Assembly (NCBI GenBank): GCA_026707145.1
Contig: JAPOXK010000020.1
Location: 1 to 64,000, forward strand
From: Chloroflexota bacterium
Lineage (GTDB): Bacteria; Chloroflexota; Dehalococcoidia; Bin125
Length of the DNA stretch: 64,000 nucleotides
Reading direction: 5' to 3'
This document shows positions 16,718 through 25,930 of the stretch, piece by piece (within the stretch, counting starts at the first letter, position 1; every line of letters begins with the position of its first letter). A program made the translations under genes and the position numbers. The notes beneath the pieces are model-generated. The model worked only from the letters and a program-made list of their open reading frames with translations, was not told where the DNA came from and did not search any database.

Positions 16718-17199
16718 TGCTGGCCCGCTGTCTCGCCGGCTACCTGCTCGACGACGATAGTTCGGGCCAATCGATCGTGGAGGCCGCGCCCCAGCGGGTC
16801 CGCGAACGCCGCGGCCTGCCCCAAGCACAGCGCCCACGTCGAGGGGTAGAGCAACAAGGCTCGCGCCACCGCCCGATCCTTGCTAATGGCTCCGCCCTCT
16901 TCGTTCATGATCGAGAGTCGCAGCAGGCGCGCACCCAGGGTGCCGCCGCGGAGCGCCCCTGCGGCGGCGTACAGGGGCGGCGCGATCAACCACAAGCCCG
17001 CCACTCCGAATCCGATGATCCACGCATGCAGCGGTGGATCGACCGCCAGCCATGCGCTTTGCAGCAGAACCGCGAGCCCTCCCAAGGCGAGAAAAAGGAG
17101 TAACAGCGCGGTGAGGAAGAGCGCGTCCACCGCGAACGCCACGAACCGGGCTTCGCGTCGAGCGGGCATCCAGACTTGCGAGCCATCCGCGCTTGTCAT
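16714..17199 (-). CDS. RDD family membrane protein
   Basis: 161 aa. The RDD pattern is visible as an N-terminal RFVAFAVDALFL segment that carries the conserved Arg and Asp in the first membrane helix. A second and third hydrophobic stretch follow, then the cytoplasmic GTLGARLLRLSIM and GRGLHDRLARTIVV signatures. RDD proteins are small integral membrane proteins; a few act as ion exchangers, most are uncharacterised. It is translationally coupled to the downstream unknown membrane protein and divergent from the metallopeptidase gene, with 44 bases between the chosen starts. Confidence 0.85.
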   Translation of the reverse strand: MTSADGSQVWMPARREARFVAFAVDALFLTALLLLFLALGGLAVLLQSAWLAVDPPLHAWIIGFGVAGLWLIAPPLYAAAGALRGGTLGARLLRLSIMNEEGGAISKDRAVARALLLYPSTWALCLGQAAAFADPLGRGLHDRLARTIVVEQVAGETAGQQ

Positions 17200-17243
17200 C
17201 AGCGGCCGCTCCTATCATAGGCCTTGGGGTCACGCGGACCCGT

Positions 17244-18476
17244 ATGATCCGCAGCGGAATGGATGCTTCCGGAGTACGTGGTCGCGCGGCGCGCTGGCTT
17301 CCGCTCGCCGCTCTTGCCCTCGCGGCGGCGGTGGCGATCGCCGTCCTGATCCTTGGCCTCACCCGCCAGTCGCCCCGGTCGCCGGATGACCTCGTCGCCG
17401 ATGCGACAAGCGGCGAGCACTTCAACCTCGGGCGTTTCGAGGTAGAGCATCTCCTCGGCATCCTCTTCGGCGAGGCAGGCGCTCTCATCCGGGGGCAGGC
17501 GGACCGGGGGGCGGACGCTGACCGCGTTTTGGAACAGTACTTTGCGCTCGGTGGCGAGATCAGGGCACTGGAGCGGGCTCCCGATGCCGATGCCGGCGCC
17601 CTCGCGGACCTGCGGGCGCAGCGCCGGATCCTTGAGAATCGCGCCGAGCGGATCTTGGAGCGCCGCATCGCCGCCGCCTTCCGCGCCGCCGATCTTTCTC
17701 GCCCGCTGCCCTGGTTCGGAGGCCAAGAGATCCTGTGGCCGCCCGTCGCGGTTGAGCTTACCCGTCCCCCTCGCGTGCTGGCCGTCTCGCCGCGCGACGA
17801 GATCCGGTTGCTGACGACGCGTTTGCTCTCCCCCGACCTCGGCGACGAGCAAGTTCATCGGATCGAAGCGTCGATCGAGGCTGATGGACGCTTCTCCGCC
17901 TTTGTCGACCGTATTGGCGGCGTCGCGACCTACCCGGCGATCGTCTTCGACAACGGCTCTTACACAGCGGCCGTCGCTATCGCCGCGCACGAATGGATGC
18001 ACCACTATCTCTATTTCTATCCGCTCGGCGCCGCCTTTTTTGAAAGTGACGACCTGCGGACGATCAACGAAACGGTCGCCGACATCGTCGGAGACGAGAT
18101 CGCGGCGCTCGTCTTCGCCGCCTCTCCCCAGCTTGCGGCGCCGGCCGAGAGGCCGGATCGCTCGGAGAGCGATGCTGTGCTCAACCAGTTGCGTCGTGAT
18201 ATCGACGTGCTCTTGGCAGAGGGCCGGATCGCGGAAGCGGAAGCGCTGATGGAGGAGGTCCGGCTGGAGCTGGCGGCAGGGCACGGTCGCTTTTTCCGTC
18301 GGCTCAACCAAGCCTTCTTCGCTTTCAAGGGCGTCTACGGCGATCGCCCGGAGAGCAGTAGCCCGATCGGGCCGCTGCTACGCGAGTTGCGCGCGCGCTC
18401 CGATTCACTCGGCGATTTCGTAGCGAGCGTCCGAGAGGTCGAGTCGGTGGCGGAGCTGCAGGCATTACGGCATTGA
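17244..18476 (+). CDS. Membrane-anchored HExxH zinc metallopeptidase, putative
   Basis: 410 aa from ATG 17244. An upstream in-frame start at 17193 would overlap the divergent RDD gene and is less likely. Residues 18-40 form one N-terminal membrane anchor. The rest is extracytoplasmic and Arg/Glu/Ala-rich, with a helical region at 90-150. A metallopeptidase site is seen as HEWMH (249-253). NETVADIVGDE follows about 22 residues later, where Glu276 could be the third zinc ligand in gluzincin fashion. The family is not one I can name. The divergent RDD gene and its partner suggest a joint envelope role. Confidence 0.7.
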   Translation: MIRSGMDASGVRGRAARWLPLAALALAAAVAIAVLILGLTRQSPRSPDDLVADATSGEHFNLGRFEVEHLLGILFGEAGALIRGQADRGADADRVLEQYFALGGEIRALERAPDADAGALADLRAQRRILENRAERILERRIAAAFRAADLSRPLPWFGGQEILWPPVAVELTRPPRVLAVSPRDEIRLLTTRLLSPDLGDEQVHRIEASIEADGRFSAFVDRIGGVATYPAIVFDNGSYTAAVAIAAHEWMHHYLYFYPLGAAFFESDDLRTINETVADIVGDEIAALVFAASPQLAAPAERPDRSESDAVLNQLRRDIDVLLAEGRIAEAEALMEEVRLELAAGHGRFFRRLNQAFFAFKGVYGDRPESSSPIGPLLRELRARSDSLGDFVASVREVESVAELQALRH

Positions 18477-18490
18477 CCCGGGTCTCGCGC

Positions 18491-21388
18491 TTAGGGAGGT
18501 TCGGCTGAATCGTTTTCGGGATCGGCGGATTCCGAAATACCGCTTGTTTCCGGTGCATTGCCGTTCGGATCGTCCCCGCTTTCCGATTCGGCGGCAGCTG
18601 GTGCGCCTTCCTCGTCATTTTCCCTCCCGGCGTTGCCCGTGATCCGCACATGCACATCGGCGACCGTCTCGCCGAAGAGGTCGTTCTCCGCGATCAGTCG
18701 CAGCACGTAAACCCCCGGCGCCAGCCCACGGACATCCCAGCGCTCCAGTTGGCCACTGATGCCCTGACCCGCCATGCTGACGATGGACGTGAATTCCTCG
18801 TCCTGCGGGGCCGGGCCCGGCGCGTAGGCGAGCGACCAGCCCGTCAGCGCCGATCCCCCGGCGCGGCCTCGCACGGTCACGAAGTCGCCGTCGAGGACCG
18901 CGCCGTTGATCGGCGAGTGGATCACGGCGATGCTTCCGATCTCGCCCTCGGACTCGTGCCGGACGTAAACGACCTTGTTGCTCCGCAGCCAGTTCAAGAT
19001 CGCCGCATCCGGCGCCGCGACCCCCTCCTCCACCGGCGGGATCAAGAAAAAGCCCTCCTCGATCTGCGTGTTGGCCGTTGTCTCGTCTGCCCGCAGCAAC
19101 GTGGTGCGGTCGATCGCCACCTCGAAGCAGATCTTGTTCTCGATCTTCGGCACGGCGCTTTGGATGAATAGCTCGGTCACCCTGTGCGCGCACGGGTCCT
19201 GTGGTGGCGCCCCTTGTCGCTCGCTGCTGAGCAGTGTCAGTTGTGGCAGGTACACCTGCGCCGTCGTGAGTCCCTCCGGCACCGCGAACTCCGATGGTTG
19301 CGTGCCCGTATGCGCGGCTCGCATGAAATCGTGCCAGATCAACCCCGCCGTTCGCGACGAGGTTCCGCCCGTCATCGGGCTGTTATCGGCGTTGCCTACC
19401 CATACCCCCGCCACCAGATCCGGGGTGTAGCCCACCGTCCAGAAGTCTCGGCGCACGTCGTTCCGGTGCGGATCGCCCGCGGTGCCGGTCTTGGCCGCCG
19501 CGGGACGGTCGAGCACGAGCGTGCTGTTCAGCCCGTAGAGGATCGAGCGGGCCGGGTTGTCCGAGAGGATGTCGGTGATCTGATAGGCCTGCGGTGCTGG
19601 GATCACCTGGCGCTGCGCCGGACTGTCCTGTTGAAAGAGCAGCCGTCCGCGCGCGTCGCTGATCTCCAGAATCGCGATCGGGTCCAGCTCACGATGGCCG
19701 ATCGGGAGATCGGAGACTGTCCGCTGCCCGCGCATCACGCCGTTGTTGGCCAGCACGCTGTAGGCGTAGGCCAGGTCGAGGAGTGAGACGTCGCCGCCGC
19801 CCAGCGTGATCGATGGCCCGAACTGGCTCGGATCGCGCATCGACGTGATCCCCATCCGGTGCGCAATGTCCAGCACGTAGGTCACGCCGATCGTGTCCGC
19901 GGCTCGGAACGCCGGGATGTTCATCGAGTTGGCCAGCGCGCTTCGGACCGAGACCGGCCCCCGATCGATCCCGTCGAAGTTCACCGGCGAGAAAATCGTG
20001 CCATCGACCTCCTCGTAAGCCAGGGGAACGTCCCACAGGATCGTCCCAGGGTTCCAGCGTTCGGGATCCTGGATGAATCCGGCCACGTACGTGATGGGCT
20101 TGAAGGCGGACCCGGGTGAGTTCAGGCTGGTCGCCAGGTTCACCTGTCCCTCAATGTCCTCGCGGAAGAAATCGCGGCTCCCCACCATCGCCAAGATCTC
20201 GCCCGTCTTGGGGTGGATCGCGACGAGCGCCGCGTTGCGCGCGCCCGTTTGTTCCTCAAACGAAGCCAGGTCCCGGCGCAGAATCTCCTCGGCGGTCGCC
20301 TGCATCGCCACATCAAGCGTCGTGGTGATCCGCAGACCGCCGTGGGTCAGCAGATCCGAGCACTCGTAGATCTCGGCCGTGAAGCTGATTCGCCCCCGCT
20401 GGCAGAGGGCCTCAATGCGATCGCGCACGTAGAAGACGAAGTGCGGGGCGACGATGTCGAACTCTTGGTTCGCGAATTGCAGCGGCTCGCTCTTCGCGAA
20501 CTCGGCTTGCAGTTGCGAGATATAGCCGTGCTGGACCATGAGGTCCAAGACCTCCGCCTGTCGCGCCTTGGCCAGGCGCAGGTTGGTGAATGGGTCATAC
20601 GTCGCGGGAGCCTGTGGCAGCCCCGCCAGCAGCGCCGCTTCCGACAACGTGAGCGCGGAGGGAGGCTTGTCGAAGTAACGCAGGCTCGCCGCCCCAACCC
20701 CGTAGGCCAAATTCCCGTAGAAGATCGTGTTGAGGTACCACTCCAAGATCTGTGCTTTGGAGAATTGATTGGTGAGTTCAACGGCGAGGATCGTCTCTTT
20801 GATTTTGCGGCTCACGCTGCGTTCGGTCCGCTCCTCGACCGGGATCAGGACGTTCTTCACCAGTTGCTGTGTGATCGACGACCCGCCTGAGCCCTCCAAG
20901 AACTCCGCTTCACTCAACCCCAGATTCTCGACGCCGGCTCGGAGCAAGCCGCGGAAGTTGACCCCGCGGTTTTCGAAAAACGACGCATCCTCCGTGCTCA
21001 CCGTCGCGTTGATGAGCTGGAGTGAGATCTCGTCGATGCGCACCGGATTCCGCAGGCCCGATAGCGGGTCCGCGAACTCGAACAGCAGCTTCCCTTCCTG
21101 GGGGCCGCCGTGGTCGAACACCTTGCTCGTGCCCAGCACGGATTCGGTCACTAAGATCGCGTCCGGCTCCACCAGATCATCCGCATACGAGAGGTAGACA
21201 CCGTATGCCGCGCCCGCGGCGCTCCCCGCCACGATGATGCCGATGGCGAGCATCCCGATCGGCCCCCACCACCAGAGCGGAACCGTGCGCTTCCCTTTTG
21301 AGCGCTCCCGTTCGCGCCGGCGCCGCTGCAAGAGCAGGTGCCGCTGTCGCAGTCGCCGTGCGCGGATCGATTGTTGGACCTGTTTCAC
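18491..21388 (-). CDS. Class A penicillin-binding protein (PBP1A type)
   Basis: 965 aa bifunctional peptidoglycan synthase. A very basic cytoplasmic N-terminus (1-37) precedes one membrane segment (38-65). The glycosyltransferase (GT51) domain has the catalytic EDASFFENRG (Glu133) and GGSSITQQLVKN. The transpeptidase domain has SAFK (Ser427-Lys430) and later SMN and KTG. The C-terminal 200 residues include a region beyond the transpeptidase with beta-sandwich-like sequence and an acidic Ser/Glu-rich tail. The start is GTG 21388, overlapping the stop of the methyltransferase gene (GTGA). Cell-wall synthesis of this type argues that the organism makes peptidoglycan, which is not universal in Chloroflexota. 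Confidence 0.93.
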   Translation of the reverse strand: MKQVQQSIRARRLRQRHLLLQRRRRERERSKGKRTVPLWWWGPIGMLAIGIIVAGSAAGAAYGVYLSYADDLVEPDAILVTESVLGTSKVFDHGGPQEGKLLFEFADPLSGLRNPVRIDEISLQLINATVSTEDASFFENRGVNFRGLLRAGVENLGLSEAEFLEGSGGSSITQQLVKNVLIPVEERTERSVSRKIKETILAVELTNQFSKAQILEWYLNTIFYGNLAYGVGAASLRYFDKPPSALTLSEAALLAGLPQAPATYDPFTNLRLAKARQAEVLDLMVQHGYISQLQAEFAKSEPLQFANQEFDIVAPHFVFYVRDRIEALCQRGRISFTAEIYECSDLLTHGGLRITTTLDVAMQATAEEILRRDLASFEEQTGARNAALVAIHPKTGEILAMVGSRDFFREDIEGQVNLATSLNSPGSAFKPITYVAGFIQDPERWNPGTILWDVPLAYEEVDGTIFSPVNFDGIDRGPVSVRSALANSMNIPAFRAADTIGVTYVLDIAHRMGITSMRDPSQFGPSITLGGGDVSLLDLAYAYSVLANNGVMRGQRTVSDLPIGHRELDPIAILEISDARGRLLFQQDSPAQRQVIPAPQAYQITDILSDNPARSILYGLNSTLVLDRPAAAKTGTAGDPHRNDVRRDFWTVGYTPDLVAGVWVGNADNSPMTGGTSSRTAGLIWHDFMRAAHTGTQPSEFAVPEGLTTAQVYLPQLTLLSSERQGAPPQDPCAHRVTELFIQSAVPKIENKICFEVAIDRTTLLRADETTANTQIEEGFFLIPPVEEGVAAPDAAILNWLRSNKVVYVRHESEGEIGSIAVIHSPINGAVLDGDFVTVRGRAGGSALTGWSLAYAPGPAPQDEEFTSIVSMAGQGISGQLERWDVRGLAPGVYVLRLIAENDLFGETVADVHVRITGNAGRENDEEGAPAAAESESGDDPNGNAPETSGISESADPENDSAEPP

Positions 21389-22230
21389 ACGGCCGCCCCG
21401 CCAGCGTCGCCCGGCTTCTCCAGGATCACGAGGTGACTCAATCCCAGCCAGCGCAGTGGCGTCTCCTCAGCTTGGTGGAAGGTGGTCTGTAGCAGCCTGC
21501 CCAAGGCATTGTTTCGCGAGCGAATCCTGTCGAAGCTGGGATAGACCGCTGTATGCGCCAACACGCGAGCATCCAGTCCGCGGAGCAGCTGCGTGATATC
21601 GCCGCGGGTGTAGGCGCGCGCATGGGGCACCAGTTGATCCCGCAAGACATTGGGCAAGTAGTTGATCAGCGGGTAATTGCCGAACCGGTAGGACCCCCGC
21701 CAGTACACGCCGTGCGTTTCGAACGGGAACAGCCGGTTGGGTGCGTAGATCACGATATGTCCCCCGGGGCGCAGGACGCGTAGCGCTTCCTCCAGCGTGG
21801 CGCGGTCGTCCTGCACGTGCTCGATCACCTCGTTGAGGAGCACGACGTCGAAGGCGCTTGCAGCGAACGGCAGCGCTTCGGCCGCTCCCACGAGGAGGTC
21901 TGGCACGCCATCGCCGCCCTGCGCGCCCGCGAGCACGCGCTGCACGTCGACATCGATCCCGACCACGCTGGCCGGCAGCGCGCGCAGATGCCGCACGTAT
22001 TCCCCTACTCCACAGCCGATATCGAGGATCCGCCGCTGCGCCAGCGGGATCCGGTCCGCAATCAAGGAGATACGCCGCGCCTGGCCCGGCCCCCACACCA
22101 AACTGGGGACGCCCAGCGCTACTTTGTCGTCGTGCTCCGTCGCGAAGCTGCGCGCATCGTGCTGCCCGGCGTGATCAGGCTCGGGGGCGCCGCAGGCGCG
22201 GGTAGGCCGGGCTTCGCTCGGCGTAGTCAT
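21385..22230 (-). CDS. Class I SAM-dependent methyltransferase
   Basis: 281 aa from ATG 22230 (a GTG at 22251 in the same frame is the alternative). Motif I is RRILDIGCGVGEYVRHL, followed by VVGIDVDVQRVLAGA. The post-motif segment FDVVLLNEVIEHVQDDRATL is typical of Methyltransf_11/UbiE-like enzymes, and LRPGGHIVIYAPNRLFPFET follows. The acceptor is unknown; enzymes with this layout often modify glycans, lipids or quinones. The stop overlaps the GTG of the PBP gene, suggesting co-translation and possibly an envelope substrate. Confidence 0.85.
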   Translation of the reverse strand: MTTPSEARPTRACGAPEPDHAGQHDARSFATEHDDKVALGVPSLVWGPGQARRISLIADRIPLAQRRILDIGCGVGEYVRHLRALPASVVGIDVDVQRVLAGAQGGDGVPDLLVGAAEALPFAASAFDVVLLNEVIEHVQDDRATLEEALRVLRPGGHIVIYAPNRLFPFETHGVYWRGSYRFGNYPLINYLPNVLRDQLVPHARAYTRGDITQLLRGLDARVLAHTAVYPSFDRIRSRNNALGRLLQTTFHQAEETPLRWLGLSHLVILEKPGDAGGAAV

Positions 22231-22328
22231 GCCTTCCGTCGGCCCCCGCACGATTCAGGAAGTAGCGTAGCATCGACGCTGACTGCGGTCGCCATGCGCC
22301 ATATGGTGATGTCGAGAGGACCGACGGC

Positions 22329-22616
22329 ATGGATCTCACGTCCGCTGAAGTCAGGCACATTGCCCTCCTTGCTCGCATAGGCATGACGGACGAGGAGGTG
22401 GCTCGGTTCCAAAGCGAACTATCGAGCGTACTCGGGCACATTCGCGTCCTGCAGGAGATCGAGACGACGGATGTTCCTCCCACTGCCAACGGCGCCGACT
22501 TGCTCAACGTCACCGCTCCCGATCAACCGACGCCTTCCTATAGCCGCGATGCCGTGCTCCGCAACGCTCCCGCCGTGGAAGAAGGCCTCTTCCGGATCCG
22601 GGCGGTATTGGAATGA
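22329..22616 (+). CDS. gatC: Glutamyl-tRNA(Gln)/aspartyl-tRNA(Asn) amidotransferase subunit C
   Basis: 95 aa, the usual length. The GatC pattern LTSAEVRHIALLARIGMTDEE is at the start, and ELSSVLGHIRVLQEI lies in the middle. The subunit stabilises GatA and bridges GatA to GatB in the tRNA-dependent transamidation complex. Its TGA overlaps the ATG of gatA. gatB is not in the window and must be encoded elsewhere. The 77-base gap to the divergent methyltransferase should hold promoters for both directions, but no clear hexamers stand out. Confidence 0.93.
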   Translation: MDLTSAEVRHIALLARIGMTDEEVARFQSELSSVLGHIRVLQEIETTDVPPTANGADLLNVTAPDQPTPSYSRDAVLRNAPAVEEGLFRIRAVLE

Positions 22617-24085
22617 TGGACCCACGCGGCCCCGGCTGGAGTCTGGCTGCGGCGGCGCGCGCCCTTCGCGACGGCGACACCACTTCGCAGCAATTGACCC
22701 GCGCGGCGCTGGCGCGTGTGCAGAGCGTGGATGCGCATGTCCGGGCCTTCGTGACGGTAACGGAAGAGGAGGCGCTGGCCGCCGCCGCGGCCGCCGACGC
22801 ACGGATCGCCAATGAAGCGGCCGGTCCGCTCACCGGCGTGCCGCTTGCTCTCAAGGATGTCATCACTACCGCGGGAGTCCGCACCACGTGCGGCTCCAAG
22901 ATGCTTGAGCATTACGAACCCGTTGATGATGCATTCGTCACCCGCAAGCTCAAAGAGGCAGGCGCGGTCGTGGTCGGCAAGACCAATATGGACGAATTCG
23001 CCATGGGATCCTCCACCGAGCACTCGGCTTTCTTCCCCACGCGTAACCCTTGGAACCTCGACTGTGTCCCAGGCGGCTCCTCCGGGGGTTCGGCCGCCGC
23101 GGTCGCTGCGGGGATGGTGCCGGTCTCCCTCGGCTCCGACACCGGCGGATCCATCCGGCAGCCGGCGGCTTTCTGTGGCGTCGTTGGAATGAAGCCAACC
23201 TACGGCCGCGTAAGCCGCTATGGCTTGATTGCGTTCGCCAACTCCCTCGACCAGATCGGTCCCTTCGCGCACTCCGTCGAGGACGCGGCGACGCTTTTAC
23301 AAGCTATTGCCGGGCATGACCCGTGCGACTCCACTTCCGCTGCCTACCCGGCTCCGGACTTCGCCTCGGAGTTCGATCGGGGAATAGAGGGGCTGCGCAT
23401 CGCTGCTCCGCGGGAATTCTTCACGGACGCTGATCGCATGGAGCCCGAGGTGGCGGAAGCTGTCGAGGCGGCAATCGCGGTCCTAGAGGAGCAAGGGGCC
23501 GTCGTCGATCGCGACACGTCCCTGCCCCTAGCGAAGGCGGCCTTGCCCGTTTACTACATCATCGCTCCCTCGGAAGCCTCCGCGAATCTGGCGCGCTACG
23601 ACGGCGTCAAGTACGGCTATGCCTACCGCGGGGGCGATTCCATGTGGGATGACATGGAAAAGACCCGCCAGCACGGCTTCGGCGATGAGGTCAAGCGCCG
23701 GATCCTGTTGGGAACCTACGCCCTCTCCGCTGGCTATTACGATGCCTACTATCTGCAAGCGCAGAAGGTGCGCACGTTGATCCGGCGCGAGTTGCGCGAG
23801 CTCTTCAGCCGCTATCAGCTCATCGTGGCTCCGACCGCTCCTACGGTCGCCTTCCGGATCGGTGCGGTCAGCGATCCCTACGAGATGTACCTCAATGACA
23901 TCTTCACGCTTCCGGCCAGCATCGCCGGCCTCCCCGCGATCTCGCAGCCCTGCGGCTTTGGCCGCGACGGCCTGCCCGTGGGGCTCCAGTTCGTCGCGGA
24001 TAGTTGGGACGAAGTCACGCTCTTCCGCGGTGCCGCGGCGTACGAGCGGGCGACGGATTGGCACACTCGCCCGCCGGCGCTCTAG
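22613..24085 (+). CDS. gatA: Glutamyl-tRNA(Gln)/aspartyl-tRNA(Asn) amidotransferase subunit A
   Basis: 490 aa amidase-signature enzyme. It hydrolyses glutamine and passes ammonia to GatB for conversion of misacylated Glu-tRNA(Gln) or Asp-tRNA(Asn). The catalytic Ser-cisSer-Lys triad is visible as Lys81 (LALKDVI), Ser156 (GGSSGGS) and Ser180 (GSDTGGSIRQPA). The start ATG overlaps the gatC stop. Just at the stop codon, a palindrome (24073-24092) may act in 3-prime end formation. Confidence 0.95.
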   Translation: MMDPRGPGWSLAAAARALRDGDTTSQQLTRAALARVQSVDAHVRAFVTVTEEEALAAAAAADARIANEAAGPLTGVPLALKDVITTAGVRTTCGSKMLEHYEPVDDAFVTRKLKEAGAVVVGKTNMDEFAMGSSTEHSAFFPTRNPWNLDCVPGGSSGGSAAAVAAGMVPVSLGSDTGGSIRQPAAFCGVVGMKPTYGRVSRYGLIAFANSLDQIGPFAHSVEDAATLLQAIAGHDPCDSTSAAYPAPDFASEFDRGIEGLRIAAPREFFTDADRMEPEVAEAVEAAIAVLEEQGAVVDRDTSLPLAKAALPVYYIIAPSEASANLARYDGVKYGYAYRGGDSMWDDMEKTRQHGFGDEVKRRILLGTYALSAGYYDAYYLQAQKVRTLIRRELRELFSRYQLIVAPTAPTVAFRIGAVSDPYEMYLNDIFTLPASIAGLPAISQPCGFGRDGLPVGLQFVADSWDEVTLFRGAAAYERATDWHTRPPAL

Positions 24086-24092
24086 CGCCGGC
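24073..24092 (+). terminator. Hairpin at the gatA stop codon
   Basis: A 9-bp perfect stem (GCCGGCGCT/AGCGCCGGC) with a 2-base loop includes the TAG of gatA. There is no T-tract after it, so it is only a candidate terminator or RNA-stability element. Confidence 0.35.
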
Positions 24093-24209
24093 CGTGCTCA
24101 CGTATGCTGAGCGTGCCCGTGCGCTGCTGTTGGACCCTGCGTGGAGCCGCGCCTACGATCGATCGCGAGAGCAGGCCCTGCGCCGCGCAATGCAGAATGT
24201 GAGACTGCC

Positions 24210-24689
24210 ATGGAAGAGATCCTCCGCGCCCTCGAGCGAGACGGCCGCCTCACTCCGGCTGAGATCGCGAATGAAACGGGCCGGCATGAAGACGAGGTAC
24301 GCGCTCTCGTTTCGGAAGCGGAAGCGCGCCACGTGGTCGTGGGCTACGGCGCCCGCATTAACTGGGAAGCCGCCGGCCGGCCGCAAGTGCACGCCCTCGT
24401 TGAAGTCAAAGTGCAGCCGGAAGAGAACGTGGGTTATGGGGCCGTGGCGGCGCGCGTCTCTCGTTTCGACAATGTGATTTCCTGCTACCTCACTTCCGGA
24501 TCGTACGACCTCGCCGTCATCGTCCGCGGCCAATCCATCCACGAAGTTTCGGACTTCGTCGGTGAGAAGCTCGCCACTATGCACGGCATCCAGAGCACCG
24601 TGACGCACGTCATCATGCGGCGCTACAAAGAGAACGATGTCCTCCTCCGCTCTACTGAGGAGGTCGATCGCCAGCTGGTCATGCCCTGA
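24210..24689 (+). CDS. Lrp/AsnC family transcriptional regulator
   Basis: 159 aa from ATG 24210; the frame opens earlier at 24141 but without Lrp-like sequence. An N-terminal winged helix-turn-helix reads ALERDGRLTPAEIANETG. The AsnC/Lrp RAM ligand-binding domain includes ALVEVKVQPE, then VISCYLTSGSYDLAVIVRG, the usual gating region. Lrp proteins bind amino acids and control amino-acid metabolism. The aminotransferase gene follows 34 bases downstream on the same strand and is a likely target or operon partner. Confidence 0.9.
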   Translation: MEEILRALERDGRLTPAEIANETGRHEDEVRALVSEAEARHVVVGYGARINWEAAGRPQVHALVEVKVQPEENVGYGAVAARVSRFDNVISCYLTSGSYDLAVIVRGQSIHEVSDFVGEKLATMHGIQSTVTHVIMRRYKENDVLLRSTEEVDRQLVMP

Positions 24690-24723
24690 TGCGCTTCCAC
24701 GTATCGCGCGGCGTTAAACACTG

Positions 24724-25905
24724 ATGGACGATCAGGCCTCCCGGATCGCCCGGCGTGTTCGCGCGGTCTCTCCCTCCGGCATTCGCCGCTTCTTTGACGT
24801 CGTCGCCTCCATGGATGATGTGATCTCACTGGGCGTCGGAGAGCCCGACTTCATCACGCCCTGGACCATCCGCGACGCCGCGATGCGATCCATCGAGAAT
24901 GGGAACACGCATTACACGTCCAACTTCGGCCTGCAGACGCTGCGCCAGCGGTTGGCCGCCCACCTGCATCGCCTCTACGGCCTCGACTTCGACCCAGACG
25001 GCGAGCTTCTCATCACGGCTGGTGTCTCTGAAGGGCTCGACGCTGCCGTTCGCGCCATCGTTGATCCCGACGACGAAGTGATCGTGCCGGATCCGTCCTA
25101 CGTCGCTTACACGCCCACCGTGCAGTTCGCCGGCGGCGTCCCCGTGCACGCGCGCACGGATGCAGCGAATGCGTTCGCCTTGGATCCGGAAGCCGTGGAG
25201 GCACTCGTGACGGAGCGGACCAAGGCGATCTTACTCGGCTTCCCCGCCAATCCGACCGGGGCCGTCCTCTCGGCCGAGCAGCTTGCGGGCATCGCGGCCG
25301 TCGCCGTCCGCCACGATCTGCTCGTGATCTCGGACGAGATCTACGATCGCCTCGTCTACGGCGGCAAACACGTCGCGATCGCCTCGCTACCGGGCATGCG
25401 CGAGCGCACGATCACGTTGGGCGGCTTTTCCAAGGACTATGCGATGACGGGTTGGCGCGTGGGCTACGTGGCTGCGCCCTACGCCCTGTTGGATGCGATC
25501 ATGAAGGTGCATCAGTACGTCATGATGTCGGCGCCCACGCCTGCGCAGTACGCTGCCGTTGAGGCGTTGGAGAGTGGCGAGGAGCACGTCGTCGCCATGC
25601 GCGACGAATACGACCGCCGCCGCCGGCTGATGTGGCAAGGATTCGCCGCGATGGGCCTCCCTTGCGTCGAGCCCAGAGGCGCCTTCTACGCTTTCCCCAA
25701 TGTGCAAGTCACTGGCCTCGACGACGAGACTTTTGCCGAGCGTCTGTTGCACGAGGAGCGTGTCGCGGTGGTGCCCGGATCGGCCTTCGGCGCGGGCGGC
25801 GCGGGCCATGTTCGCGCCTGTTATGCCACTGCCTTCGCCGAGATCGAAGAAGCGCTGGAGCGTGTCCAGCGCTTCATGGCCGCACACCCGGGTGGCGCGA
25901 AGTAG
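24724..25905 (+). CDS. Class I/II PLP-dependent aminotransferase
   Basis: 393 aa fold-type I aminotransferase. The cofactor motifs are readable: ANPTGAV, SDEIYDRLVYGG (Asp that pairs with the pyridine N), and the Schiff-base Lys in GGFSKDYAMTGWRVGY. The N-terminal SLGVGEPDFITP and TSNFGLQTLRQRLA fit the aromatic/PatA-like and MalY-neighbouring subgroups. The exact amino donor is not decidable from sequence. Its place behind an Lrp-type regulator supports a role in amino-acid turnover. Confidence 0.9.
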   Translation: MDDQASRIARRVRAVSPSGIRRFFDVVASMDDVISLGVGEPDFITPWTIRDAAMRSIENGNTHYTSNFGLQTLRQRLAAHLHRLYGLDFDPDGELLITAGVSEGLDAAVRAIVDPDDEVIVPDPSYVAYTPTVQFAGGVPVHARTDAANAFALDPEAVEALVTERTKAILLGFPANPTGAVLSAEQLAGIAAVAVRHDLLVISDEIYDRLVYGGKHVAIASLPGMRERTITLGGFSKDYAMTGWRVGYVAAPYALLDAIMKVHQYVMMSAPTPAQYAAVEALESGEEHVVAMRDEYDRRRRLMWQGFAAMGLPCVEPRGAFYAFPNVQVTGLDDETFAERLLHEERVAVVPGSAFGAGGAGHVRACYATAFAEIEEALERVQRFMAAHPGGAK

Positions 25906-25930
25906 CGCTGCGGGCGGTCTGCGCGGCAAG

